From the NCBI GenBank assembly GCA_963978895.1, contig OZ022244.1, forward strand, positions 21,160,717 to 21,224,716: a stretch of DNA of 64,000 nt. The letters run 5' to 3'. Every line of letters starts with the position of its first letter. Position 1 is the first letter of the stretch. Origin of the DNA: Erpobdella octoculata. Lineage: Eukaryota > Annelida > Clitellata > Hirudinida > Erpobdellidae. Shown here one piece after another: positions 1-10,345 of this stretch. Below the pieces are notes generated by a model. It searched no databases and was not told the DNA's origin. It saw only the letters and a program-made list of their open reading frames with translations. The position numbers and the translations under genes are program-made.

Positions 1-1581
1 TCCTGACAGACTGACTAATAATGAACGCCAAGCTAAAAAGCTGTAAATCATCTGTCTGTAATTATAGACCTATTTCTTTACTGTCGTATTTTTCCAAGTT
101 ATTTAAAAAAATCGTATATATTAGGCTGTATCATTTTCTAAGTGTAAATTCAATAATTGTTGATTTTCAATTTGGTTTTCGAGCTGGCTATTCCAGCTAT
201 ATGCCAATAATGCAGATGTATGACCACGTTTCTCAAAACTTAGAAAATAATTATTTTTCTATATGTATATTCTTTGATTTGAGCAAAGCTTTTGATACAG
301 TGAATCATGAAATTGAATTAAACAAATTGCAATATTATGGTGTTCGCAATGCAGCTACTAAATGGTTTGAGAGTTACTTGTTTAATAGAAAACTATATGT
401 TTTCTATAAACGCAGGTGCTCAACCCTGAATAAAATAACTTGTGGAGTGCCTCATGGCTTAATATTAGGTCCACTTTTGTTTATCCTCTATGTTAATGAT
501 ATTGTCCATTCGAAAAAGTTTTTTTAACTTTCTTCTATTTGCAGATGACACTAATGCACTAGCAGCAGATATGAATCTTAAGGACCTAATTAGTAAAACC
601 AATACCTAACTGAAATTAGTTTCGGACTGGTTCGAAAGTAATAAACTATCACTCAATGCAACAAAAACTAACTTCATAGCATTCCACAAACATCGCTCTA
701 CGCTTATGCCAGCAGCCTCTATAGACATATTTATTGAAAACTCTCGGATAATTAATGTATCTTCCACTAAGTTACTAGGAGTATATATCAATGAATTTCT
801 TACATGGGATGATCATATAAGTAGTGTATGTAAAACGTTTCTCGCAATATTGGTGTTCTCTATAAGTCTTCTCATCTATTAAACAAATCTACTTTACTTA
901 CTATTTACTACTCTTTTATCTATCCTTACTTCAACTATTGTAACATTATTTGGTGCCCAGCATCCAAGAAAGCAAGAAGACAATTGTCAATTCTGCAGAA
1001 ACGATGCGTTAGAGTCATCTTCAAGGCACTCCGTTTTGCTTCTGCTTCCACATTTTTGACCAAGGACAATTGTTGAAATTGGACCAAATTTATATTTATC
1101 AAGCTTTAATTTGTATGTTTAAATATTTTAATATTGAATTACCCGCAATATTTACAAATTACTTTATTTTATCAAAAAATAGTCCATTCTAACAACCTAC
1201 GTATAGTAGATAATGTTAGAATAGGTACTTATAAAACTAATCTTTGAAAATATTTCATTAAATACCTAGGCCTGAAGATTTGGAATAATGCGTTTGCAAA
1301 TCTAAATATGTCTTCTTTACAAACCTTCAAAAAGTCAGCAAAGGTTTTCAGTGTAAATAAAGACTTAGATTGCTATACGAACATCTTATTATAATTTTAC
1401 CTAAATTTTTTCAAATTTTTTTGGTGACATTTTCAGTTTTCTGTTGCCTTTTTTTCTTTTTGATTTCATTATGACTTTGTATTGACTTTATTTGTTTTGA
1501 GTGATTACAACATTTTAAGGTTGATTGTCTTGCGGAGGTAACTCCTTTCATCAACCTTGTTAAATTAATAAACGTTAAAAA
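1..1581 (+). pseudogene. Non-LTR retrotransposon (CR1/Jockey-like LINE) reverse transcriptase, decayed
   Basis: The frame at 21-527 carries reverse transcriptase blocks in order: YRPISLLS near the start, FQFGFRAGYSS (palm/finger), FFDLSKAFDTVNHE (first catalytic Asp) and GVPHGLILGPLLFILYVND. It stops at 527. The next frame resumes with LLFADDTNALAAD, the FADD catalytic box, and then WFESNKLSLNATKT and TKLLGVYINEFLTWDDHI. Several frameshifts and stops follow, so this is a dead copy. The 5' part lies outside the window. The 3' end is placed near a short A run after AATAAACG at about 1570. Exact clade is uncertain. Confidence 0.85.
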
Positions 1582-1612
1582 AAGGCCACGTCCTTATTAA
1601 TTAATTAATTAA

Positions 1613-1700
1613 AATACGACAATTATTTATAGCGCCGTGTGCAACAGAAGCCGTTTAACTGGCGCTTAACATAAAAGTTGCAAGATTAAGTCAGATAATT
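1613..1700 (-). repeat. 3' tail shared by LINE and SINE copies
   Basis: The segment ATTTATAGCGCCGTGTG plus the following GGCGCTTAA matches the end of the SINE at 25327-25690. On the minus strand it forms a short stem (AGCGCC with GGCGCT) followed by an AT-rich tail. This is the kind of 3' end that a LINE reverse transcriptase recognises. Only the tail is present here. Confidence 0.6.
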
Positions 1701-1739
1701 CTGCTGCACGTTTATTTTCTCGCACCTCCTACTTTTTTC

Positions 1740-2440
1740 ATATTTCTTCATATCTTGTTTTTTCCATTGACTTTCTCGTAAATATAGGGAGATTATTTTA
1801 AATTTGTTTAATAATGTTTAAGATTAAAAATTGCCTTTCTCCACTCTACCTAACTAACTTAATAAAAATCTCTCTTAAGTCTGGTCTTCGATCTTCCTCT
1901 CTTAGTCACTTTCGTATCTTTACTGTTAAGCATTCTTCTGCTAAACGCTCTTTTTCCTACTATGGTCCCATTCTCTGGAACTCTCTTCCTACTTTTCTTA
2001 CTAAATCTACTTCACTCACTGTTTTCCGTCGTGGACTTAAAAAATATCTGTTTATTACACACTGTTACTTAACTTGACTTTTCTGCCTGTCTGACTGTCT
2101 GTTGTCAAATTTTGAAATCGATTTTAAACTAACTATCCAATGAGCTAGAGACTTAAACATTTGAACATGCCTCCAAACTGATTACAATGCATTCTATCAA
2201 GTTTTCGGATCGTTTGGACAAAATTTAATTGAAGAATTATTTGTGATACTTATCGAACTATTTATAGTCTGTGCTAATATGCTCGTTGTTTATGTAACAG
2301 AATTTGGCCAACACAATCGATTATATAAAAGTGTGTTTTTAAAAACTTTGTTTTTTGCTTCACTTGTTCAGTTCATATCAGTGCGCTATTGAACGCCACA
2401 TAAATAACGCTATAGAAATACAATTGATTGATTAACTTCT
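1740..2440 (+). mobile_element. CR1/L2-type LINE 3' fragment, split by repeat X
   Basis: The frame at 1814-2077 ends like the C-terminus of CR1/L2 ORF2: SFSYYGPILWNSLP, then STSLTVFRRGLKKYLF. The 3' untranslated tail reappears at 2372-2440 (GCGCTATTGAACGCCAC), followed by an AT tail. The same ORF end and tail occur uninterrupted on the minus strand at 51822-52318. Comparison with that copy shows that about 316 bases (repeat X) were inserted between CTGTTTA and CAGTTCAT. The copy is 5'-truncated. Confidence 0.75.
2056..2371 (+). repeat. Dispersed repeat family X, copy 1
   Basis: This is a ~316-bp unit starting TTACACACTGTTACTTAAC and ending in CTTTG(T)n, then GCTTCACTTGTT. Other copies lie at 14494-14805 and at 54800-55480, where a Helitron interrupts it. 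Shared internal text includes GATGAGCTAGAGACTTAAA and GCTCGTTGTTTATGTAACAG. No coding capacity or clear terminal inverted repeat is visible, so the class is unknown. Its ends resemble families Y and Z. Confidence 0.75.
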
Positions 2441-2447
2441 AAAAAAT

Positions 2448-2609
2448 TAAAAATACGTTATTTCAAGTGTTTTTAATTATATTTTCATTATAAAATTATT
2501 ATAATTAAGAAGAGAAATAAATTACTAATAAGTAATTTATTTCTCTTCTTAATTATAATAATTTTATAATGAAAATATAATTAAAAACACTTGAAATAAC
2601 GTATTTTTA
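2448..2609. repeat. Near-perfect 162-bp palindrome
   Basis: Two arms of about 79 bp are exact reverse complements around a 4-base centre (AATA at 2527-2530). The arms begin TAAAAATACGTTATTTCAAG and contain AAGAAGAGAAATAAATTACT. It may be a MITE-like foldback element or a recent inverted duplication. A cruciform or RNA hairpin is expected. Confidence 0.9.
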
Positions 2610-4010
2610 TTTGTTAAATTTACTTTTTCTTGTTTACGCATATAAAGTGCACTCTGATGTGCCCGGAAAGCATAAGAAAGATGTGGCTTAAGTAATCACG
2701 GGTTATAAGTGTGTATGATGCACTTTCAATTATATATCAAATACATGTTATCAATCGATTTTTTGCTTATTCATAAAGCCACGTTATTTTAAACGCCTCT
2801 CCTGGCCTTCCTAGGTGCGATATTTATATGTAAAAATACGGTAATCAAAAATTTCCTTAATCGTAAAATTTGATCGTTATACCATCAAAGGTTTCTCTGT
2901 AAAAAAAAATAAATGACAAAGACATATGCAGTACAAAAACGATTTTTTCTACATAGCTGTTGAAAGCTTAGAAGCGATTGTCATTTGTGAAAATGTCATT
3001 ATCATCAGAGCGGATATTAGGAAATTGAAATTATAGCCAGCGTGTATCGGTTGAAATTGGATTGTGTTTATTTCTTTCAAAAAGCCAGATATGCTACTAT
3101 TGAATTATATTACAAAATAAGTGCATTAATAATTATAAAACCGCCAAAATATTTTTTTAAACACAACTAGTCAATTCATGGAAATGCAAACATGAAGTTT
3201 TTACCGTTGTATCTACACGATTTAATGAATAAAAATTTAGATTTCAACGTTGCTTAGGTATTGTCAACACCAAACATAAATTTCTGTAATGTAATGAATT
3301 TATAACTAACCAAATAGGGTATATTATCAATATATTATGTAAAAAAATATATGGATGTAGGGATAGACATAAAAAACTAAAATGTTTAGTCAATATATTT
3401 TATCAAATTAAAAAAAAATTTAATACGGTTTTTTAATTTCGTATTTTTAATTTCAGCCTGTTTTACAGCACCTTAAAAGATTGGACGTTTCTTGCTAATT
3501 TACGTTGACGTTCTCGTTTTCGTCACATCCCTTTCATCATAATTTGCATTTGAAGAAAAAAACTAAAGTGAATCCGACACGAAATTTTGTAGCCCAGCAG
3601 TGTTTTACCTCGCTCACTCACTCAGTCTGAAAATTATTTTTTGGATTATCAGAATCAACGTTCACTAAGCCTTATGCATCATGAGGCTTGAATTCACACT
3701 GTGGTTTTCAACATCTAAAATATATAATCAATGACAGTGGCATTTAACTTTTGTTATTTGTTATTTCCGTTGCCTAAAATTTCTAATTTCAATTCAATTT
3801 CTGAGGCTGTATTATTTGAAACATAAATTTTCTTTTTTTTCACCTACAAAAATTATCAATTTTATTTGAGAAAGAATATTAATATTTTAGCCCTAAGTAG
3901 GCTTCCGTGCATTTTTGTTTTGTTTCAAGATAGGCATGTAAGTCCATCTATTTGCATCATATTCACAGGTGCATCTAAAATACTTAATCAAGCTCATCCT
4001 CATAATGTGA
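2610..4010. other. No recognisable feature
   Basis: This is AT-rich intergenic DNA. I see no convincing coding frame, repeat end or RNA gene. Confidence 0.5.
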
Positions 4011-4014
4011 AGAT

Positions 4015-4200
4015 ATACATGTGTGTGTGTGTGCGAGTATGCAGTGTGCGTGTGGAGCTTACCTGCTGGTTACTGTGAAAACAATAGACATGTATTTGTG
4101 TATATGTATGTATGTGTGTTGAAGCTCACCTGTTGATTATTGGGTAGATTCAAAGAGAGAAAGAGAGAGAGAGAGTGGGTGTTATTTGATTATTTTATAA
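4015..4200 (+). repeat. TG/GA-bearing dispersed repeat, copy 1
   Basis: A (TG)n tract is followed by GAAGCTCACCTGTTGATTATTGG, a GA-rich run and GGGTGTTATTTGATTATT. The same order (TG-rich, CTTACCTGTTGAATATTGGA, GGGTGTTGTTTGATTATTCTATAAT) recurs at 15030-15150. This marks a dispersed family of unknown class. Confidence 0.6.
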
Positions 4201-4540
4201 TTAATTAGCCTAATTTATAAAACGAGACAGGCGCTTTCACCGGTCAAACCTTAGTTACTAAATACTTAGCTCTTAGATTTTTACAATTGCGCACTATTTC
4301 TCTTTAAGTAAAAATTCGACTCTTATACAATCATCTAATAAAAGTTACCACTTTATGTTAACCATATAGACTGTGAAAGAAGTAATGATTTCATGATAGT
4401 CAATATAATAAGCTGAATAAATTATGGTGTATTTTTGGCGGTGAAGGAATAATGGTAAATAAATTATGGTGTATTTATGTTAAATAAATTATGAAAAACA
4501 AAGTATGCTGTAATTATTGTGGTATATGAATTATAGTGAA

Positions 4541-4800
4541 TTAGCCGGGTACCCGGCGCTGTCCAGGGTTTTAGAGGTTTTTATATCGTTTGTCCTTCTT
4601 GCTCCCGTTTCCTTCCCCGCTTGCTTTCCAGCTCTTGGTAAATTTTTTGTTCCGGCTTGCTCTCCCGTTCATGGTAGCTTTCCCGCTCACGCTTGCTCTC
4701 CCGTTCCCGATCGCTTTCCCTTTCCCGCTCGCTCTTTCGTTCCCGGTCGCCTTTCCGTTCTCGTTTCCACTCGCTTTCTCGCTTTTTAAACAACGCTTAT
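4541..4800 (-). mobile_element. Non-autonomous Helitron 3' part
   Basis: Read on the minus strand, the element ends with a GC hairpin (CGCCGGGTACCCGGC) and CTAA followed by T. That is the Helitron 3' signature (hairpin, then CTRR, insertion before T). Inward lies degenerate CCCGCTC/CCGGTCGC minisatellite sequence shared with the other copies in this window. It is cut off by the TACTGC microsatellite. Confidence 0.75.
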
Positions 4801-4824
4801 ACTTAACTCATTTTTTTTAAACTC

Positions 4825-5163
4825 AGGCCACTGCTACTGCTACTGCTACTGCTACTGCTACTGCTACTGCTACTGCTACTGCTACTGCTACTGCTACTGC
4901 TACTGCTACTGCTACTGCTACTGCTACTGCTACTGCTACTGCTACTGCTACTGCTACTGCTACTGCTACTGCTACTGCTACTGCTACTGCTACTGCTACT
5001 GCTACTGCTACTGCTACTGCTACTGCTACTGCTACTGCTACTGCTACTGCTACTGCTACTGCTACTGCTACTGCTACTGCTACTGCTACTGCTACTGCTA
5101 CTGCTACTGCTACTGCTACTGCTACTGCTACTGCTACTGCTACTGCTACTGCTACTACTACTG

Positions 5164-5243
<80 letters not shown>
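4825..5243. repeat. (TACTGC)n then (TAC)n microsatellite
   Basis: About 330 bp of hexanucleotide TACTGC repeat passes into about 85 bp of trinucleotide TAC. It translates as polyserine on the minus strand but is not a gene. Confidence 0.97.
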
Positions 5244-5245
5244 GT

Positions 5246-5905
5246 TCAATCATTTATTTTTTTTTGATTTAAAAAATCCAATAATTTACAGCCAGGACAA
5301 AAATAAACATAAGAATAAAATGTCCTACAAACTCGACAAAAATATTTCACGTCCCCACGTGGGCCTGAGATTTTCCCGAGACGATTATAAATCTGAACCA
5401 CGAAATTTCTACACTCAGTAAAACATACAATATCATGCAAAAAAGTAATTCAACGTTTTCCAACATTCTTCAATTTGTTGCGTCGCCGACCTACTCTCCA
5501 TGTACAACATTAAAAGAATTTCTAAATATTGTAAGCATTTAATAACACTGAAAGTATATAGTAAGTCAACAATTTTTTCCCTTGTAGGACTTCTCTGACA
5601 TCACCTCCTCTCCAATTGCACACAAAAGCTGTAATGACAGGCTTTAAGTTGAGAGCCTGACCTGGGTTGTTTTCTTTCATCCATGCGTGGACTACTACTA
5701 CTATTACTACTACTACATACAAACATTCATTTTTATATATAAGATGTTCTGCAAGCGAACCGAAAACGCGAACCAAAGGATTCGTGAGTGGAACAAGAAT
5801 TCTAATAAAGAATGACTTGATGCATGCGGGAACCGGTAGCCGACAATAAAACACGAGTATTTTAGTGTCTTTGAATGTTTGCTGAAAATTTTTAAAAGTA
5901 ACCAC
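5246..5905 (-). other. Two unassigned minus-strand open frames
   Basis: The frames at 5246-5440 (64 codons) and 5522-5905 (127 codons) are open on the minus strand. The first contains a Cys pattern FCRVCRTF then FCPGC (CxxC, ten residues, CxxC), resembling a zinc ribbon. The second contains WRGGDVREVLQGKK. They sit next to a microsatellite and the second runs through a translated (TAC)n tract. I recognise no family. They may be decayed transposase or chance frames. Confidence 0.2.
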
Positions 5906-6411
5906 TAATCATCTTTAGAAGCTCAGACTGTCAATGCAAAAAACAAATAAAATAATTTACGTTGCTGTTGGTGCAAGCACGTTGTTGACAAAACGGATGT
6001 GCGGTCAGTTTGCAGTATTTTCAGCAGTAATTTGCATGCAATGACTTCTGTCAAATCACTAAACTATTCAACTGTCAATTCAGATACTATCTGTCTAGTA
6101 CCAATTTTTTCTGAGTGTTTTAAAGTTAAGTCCTAGCTGTAAACACATGATTGTATGCGTTGTTTTTTTTCGTTTTTTGACCTAAAAATATACTTTGTAT
6201 TAACACAAACTAAATTATAGAACAAGTTTTAATTAATGAGAAATGAATGGTGTCTGACATAATAAATTTGTTTTGTAATTTTTAAGAACGTATTTCTTAT
6301 GAAAAAAGACCCTAGTTAGCCCGATTAAGGTGAAAATATGTTGGTCGCATGGGGGTTAAAACAGAATAAAGTTTAACAAATTTCAAAAATTATGATTTCA
6401 GTTGTAGAAAA

Positions 6412-6613
6412 TCTATAAATATATAAATAAGATTGTGTAAAGTATATAAGTCCTTTATGCATTGCTACACCATTCATCCGATCGTAATGCTATTTTCACA
6501 CAAGCTTGATAGGTAATGGGAGACAAATTATAGTAAAAAAAATGAAATCTGTCACATAATGAGAGGAGCGGAGCGAGAAAGCGGGCGGAAACGGGAATTT
6601 GAAAATGAGCAGA
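6412..6613 (+). mobile_element. Helitron 5' end fragment
   Basis: It starts with TC (TCTATAAATATATAAATAAG). It then carries the family head: CTTTATGCATTGCTACACC, ATTCATCCGATCGTAATG and TTTTCACACAAGCTTGA. It next enters the purine-rich GAGCGGAGCGAG minisatellite. It breaks at GCAGAAACG and lacks the 3' hairpin. The intact relative is at 54910-55405. Confidence 0.8.
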
Positions 6614-6619
6614 AACGCT

Positions 6620-6950
6620 TATACTAACTTGCTCTGTTGTTTGATTGTTGTATGTTACATCGCAAATGTTGTTTCAAAAAACACCACTGCTCGTTTGATC
6701 AACGAAGTTAAGAAACGTCGAGCCCAGTTAGTACTTGGATGGGTGACAATACATTAATCCGTTTTTTATTCTAGAGAAAAAAAATTATTTTTAAACACTA
6801 AAAAATGAAAAAAAACATTTGTTTACAAACAACAAATGTACTAAAAACATAATAATCATATTTAAATGTAGGTCTTACATTATTTTAGCTAAATTCTTTT
6901 TGAAAGGTAAAAGCGTTGGGCGATAATCGAATATACACATATGCACCCAA
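6620..6950 (+). mobile_element. 5S rRNA-derived SINE (SINE3-like), split
   Basis: Bases 6668-6747 closely track the 3' two-thirds of a 5S rRNA gene: CTCGTTTGATCAACGAAG, TTAAGAAACGTCGAGCCC and AGTTAGTACTTGGATGGGTG (the box C promoter region). The 5S 3' acceptor stem is missing. A family tail, GGTAAAAGCGTTGGGCGATA, appears at about 6906 after an A/T-rich interruption. A second copy at 59490-59640 has the same head and tail, which shows a mobile family rather than a single pseudogene. Confidence 0.75.
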
Positions 6951-7377
6951 CGCTCACACTATAAATGTAATATAAGTTCCAAATTTCACGTTCCTTTCTT
7001 AGATGATTCGTTTTAGCTCTGCGTTGATTATCAGTCAGTCAGGACATGTTCTTTTTGTATATATAGATAATTAAAAAATATTTACCTTACTTGAATTAAT
7101 TTAAAAAAAAATCAATAAGATTTTAATCTATCCTTTTTTCTATCACTTGTTTTAGATTTCATACGAGCGATAAAAATAATTTATTCCGATTTCAATTACA
7201 TCGCTTTCTAAAAACTTTTTTTTAAACATTCTTTTCATTCTATTGCTAGCGCTTTAGTTGCCAAAAATGCATAAAATCCTGAAGCAAAAAATCTGACAGA
7301 TTTACGGTAATAATTTGAAAAACATGCTTGTTTAAGAACTTTCAAAAAGTGCAATTCTATCTCCAACAAATAGGGAA

Positions 7378-7930
7378 ACATTGGAAATGAACGAAAAAAT
7401 AATCGCTTATATGCCAGGTGATTTTCGTCTTGATTATAGTGCTAATAAAATAAATTCCGAAGATGCAGTCGTTAAACTGAACTATCCTTCGAAATTTCTG
7501 CACAATCTAACACCATCAGGAATGCCTCCACATATCTTAGCTTTGAAGTGTGGAGTAATAATTATGCTTCTATGCAAATTCAACCCCAAAAAATAGTCTG
7601 CAATGGAACTCGCCTGATCGTTTGTTCACTGCAGCATAATTTCATCCCTGCCGAACCTGTTTCGGAATCTTATCTCGGTGACACAGTGTTTATTCCCAGA
7701 ATTAATTTTTCTCCCAGTGATGCGATGACAATAAACAAATCACAATGTAACACCTTAAAATATGTTAGGATTTATTTAAATGAACCAATGTTTTCTCATG
7801 CCATATGTTGCCCTTTCGAGATCAAAAATTCCCAGTATTTAAAAACATCCATTAAAAAGTTCCCATATTCAGGAAAATTTTTTGAAGAATAAGACATTTA
7901 CACAAAATATTGTTTATCACGAACTATCCA
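7378..7930 (+). pseudogene. Helitron Rep/helicase (Pif1-like) C-terminal relic
   Basis: The frame at 7381-7596 gives FLHNLTPSGMPPHILALKCG and IIMLLCKFNPKK. The shifted frame at 7548-7892 continues with CNGTRLIVCSL, GDTVFIPRINFSPSD, AMTINKSQ and YLNEPMFSHA. These are the conserved C-terminal motifs of the Pif1-type helicase of Helitron RepHel proteins. One frameshift (about 7590) and an internal deletion before AMTINKSQ break it. A trailing NIVYHEL-like end lies near 7905. This shows that autonomous Helitrons once lived in this genome. Confidence 0.88.
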
Positions 7931-8154
7931 AAAACTTTAAAAAATTATTAAATTATTACAAAAGGTTTTCCAGATTTTCTTTTCATTCAAATTGAGACCA
8001 TTTCTATTCAAATTTCAATAAACGTTATGCATAGGGTCTCAAAACGTGTCATTTACTGACACAATTCAATTGTAACAAGTAAAGATAAAAAAATAAATTT
8101 CTAATGAAATGCTTTTGAGTTTAGCCGTTTACATATCGATAATTTAGGTGCTTG

Positions 8155-8225
8155 CTCTCCCGTTCTCGCTCACGCTTGCTCTCCCATTCCCGTTCTCGCT
8201 CATTTTCTCCTTTTTATTCCCTCCT
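8155..8225 (-). mobile_element. Helitron minisatellite fragment
   Basis: A short run (GCTCTCCCGTTCTCGCTCAC) matches the internal minisatellite of the Helitron family. No ends are preserved. Confidence 0.55.
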
Positions 8226-8354
8226 AACTTCTTTTAGCCCATAAAACGTGAAATAGATTTGCTAAAACTGGCTAAAACCTGCTTGAACCTTTCAAACGTT
8301 GTTACGTAAATTAAATTTGAATTTTATTACGTAATTACCGATTTGAATTTTATT

Positions 8355-8455
8355 ACGCACCCGCATATAACGCGCTTAAGGAGAAAACTGTATGTAAAAA
8401 CCAAGGATATCTTGATATAACAAGACATCCTTGGTAAAAACGCATATAACGCGCG
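8355..8455. repeat. Hairpin flanked by a 14-bp direct repeat
   Basis: CGCATATAACGCGC occurs at both sides of a stem-loop (ACCAAGGATATCTTG paired with CAAGACATCCTTGGT). It could be a small foldback element or the footprint of one. The class is unknown. Confidence 0.5.
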
Positions 8456-8459
8456 AAAA

Positions 8460-9430
8460 AATAAGGTATGTAGTTTTTAGAATGAAATACAATAGATATA
8501 TATTCATGTAACATGTTTGCATTAAATTGATAACTTTCTATCTCAAATATATAAAGGATTTTTAATAAACGAAGTTTTTACAGTTCACTAGTTTTATATA
8601 TTACATCGTTCACTATTTAAAATAATTAATTGAACAGCCTTACATATGTCATTAAAGATCCTCTTCTCACAATCATTATTTCATACCCTCAATAAATCAT
8701 TCTTTTGCCAAACGTTCTTTTTCTTATGTTGTTCCATATACGTGAAATTTTTATCATCAACTAATTGTTCTGCAATTCTTTGTTTTCTTTTTAAAATTGT
8801 TTAAAAATATTTTTTATTTAATAAATTCATCAAAGAACGTGTTTGAATTTACAAGAAGTCGCTGTATAAAGTTATTTTGATTTGATTGATTGACAGTTGA
8901 ACAAGTTACAACATTGTGTGTTCATTCATTTTCTTAGCACAAACATTATATAAAATCACTTAAAAAAAATTAATTACCGCATTTGAAATTGTTTTTTTTT
9001 AGAAAACAATATTTTTACGAATTTTGTATGTGCCAAAACTATTCATAAAAATTGTCTAACATTAAACAGTATTATAGAAAAAATGTTCAGAAGAATATTA
9101 TCCAGGTGAATATTGGTCAAGAAATAAAGTTTTTTGTGAATTTTATATAATGTAATATTATATTTGGAAGATAAATTTTGATAATTTTGTGTAAGAAATA
9201 TTTCGGGAAGATATTGTCCGTGGAGATGTTTTTCTAATATTGCTACAAATCAAAAAACACGACATTTACTTCCCATCTTCTTCACTCAGGGAATAAGATT
9301 TTCTAGGATTTCTTACGAATATGTTCTCTTCCACATGCCAGGTCATTGGCTTGAATGGACGGATTTTTCAATCGATCATGCTCAAGCATTTCCATACATT
9401 TTATACTTTTTTCGAGTAGTGCAAATAAAT
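8460..9430. other. No recognisable feature
   Basis: AT-rich DNA without a convincing gene or repeat boundary. Confidence 0.45.
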
Positions 9431-9438
9431 ATTTAAGA

Positions 9439-9760
9439 CTAGCGGGGTACCCGGCGTTGCCGGGATTTTTTAGAGGTTTTTCTAATGTTTGTCTCCTTTG
9501 CGCCCTTTTCCTTCCCCGCTTGCTCTCCCGCTCTCGGTCGCTTTCCCGCTCTCGGTCGCTTTCCCGCTCCCGGCCGCTTTCCCGATCCCGGTTGCTTTCC
9601 TGATCCCGGTTGCTTTCCCGCTCCCGGCCGTTTTTTCGCTCTCGTTTGCTTTGTCGCTCCCGGTCGCTTTCTCAATCCCGGACGCTCTCCCGCTCTTGGC
9701 TCCTTTACCTTTTCCGCTTGCTTTTTCGTTCCCTCTTGTTTTACCGATCAAACGAAAACT
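9439..9760 (-). mobile_element. Non-autonomous Helitron 3' part
   Basis: On the minus strand it ends GGCAACGCCGGGTACCCCGC then CTAG, with host T beyond. Inward lie AGACAAACATTAG and AAACCTCTAAAA, then the 18-bp-type minisatellite (CCCGCTCTCGGTCGCTTT on the plus strand). The 5' TC end is absent. Confidence 0.82.
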
Positions 9761-9832
9761 GGTGTTTTAAAACAACATTTGCAATGAAACATACAACAAA
9801 CAAACAACAGAGCAAGTTAATATAAACGTTGT
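9745..9832 (-). mobile_element. 5S-SINE-like fragment joined to the Helitron
   Basis: The reverse complement reads AACTTGCTCTGTTGTTTG, then TTGCAAATGTTGTTTTAAAA, CACCAG and CGTTTGATC. This matches the head of the 5S-derived SINE at 6620-6700. It joins Helitron sequence directly, as the 6.6-kb copy also does in the opposite arrangement. Confidence 0.55.
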
Positions 9833-10074
9833 AAAAATGCAATGAACTCACCAAAATCAATCTAATCTGTACTTATGTGCACTTTCATAATTTCGGAAAT
9901 GCCAATAATTCTCTTTATTTTTTATAAAGTATCTACTGAGACAGGTGTACTTGCAATTTGTTTGTTGTAAGCAAAAGCAAGTCACATATTTTTAATTTTA
10001 TCTTTGTTTCGTTTGCAAAAGCTAAAAATGTTGATATAAGATTTTTTCATTATTTGTTATTTTTTCAATTTCTT

Positions 10075-10345
10075 CTTTTCACAAACTTTTATTTAGGTTA
10101 CAATATCTGTTTGTGTGTGTGTGTGTTTTTCTCTGTACGCAAATCTTGCAAGTAAAATTTAACCACCTTTTTAACTAGCTAGAAAGTTGAAACTTTCAGC
10201 ATAGCTTTATATTGGATGACAATACATGATTTAATTAAAAACAACCTAATTTGAACATCTTTTGTATTTCTAAATCAAGTGTATTTGAAATATTAAAGTT
10301 TGTGTTGAAAAATTAGTTTTTTCCTTTACTTGTTTTATTTTATTT
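10075..10345 (+). repeat. Dispersed repeat family Y, copy 1
   Basis: It begins ACAAACTTTTATTTAGGTTA, contains (GT)n and CTCTGTACGCAAATCTTGCA, then AACTTTCAGCATAGCTTTAT. It ends AGTTTTTTCCTTTACTTGTT. Other copies lie at 11295, 19685, 25070 and (minus, head only) 44731. It is non-coding and its class is unknown. Confidence 0.8.

Noticed and set aside
4803..5249. 148-codon polyserine frame
   Set aside because: Translation of (TACTGC)n/(TAC)n; all frames of the repeat are open.
5246..5440. Zinc-ribbon gene from a CxxC pair
   Set aside because: Only one short motif, no family match, next to a microsatellite; kept only as an unassigned frame.
6668..6747. Functional 5S rRNA gene
   Set aside because: 5' third and 3' stem missing; a second copy shares non-5S flanks, so it is a SINE.
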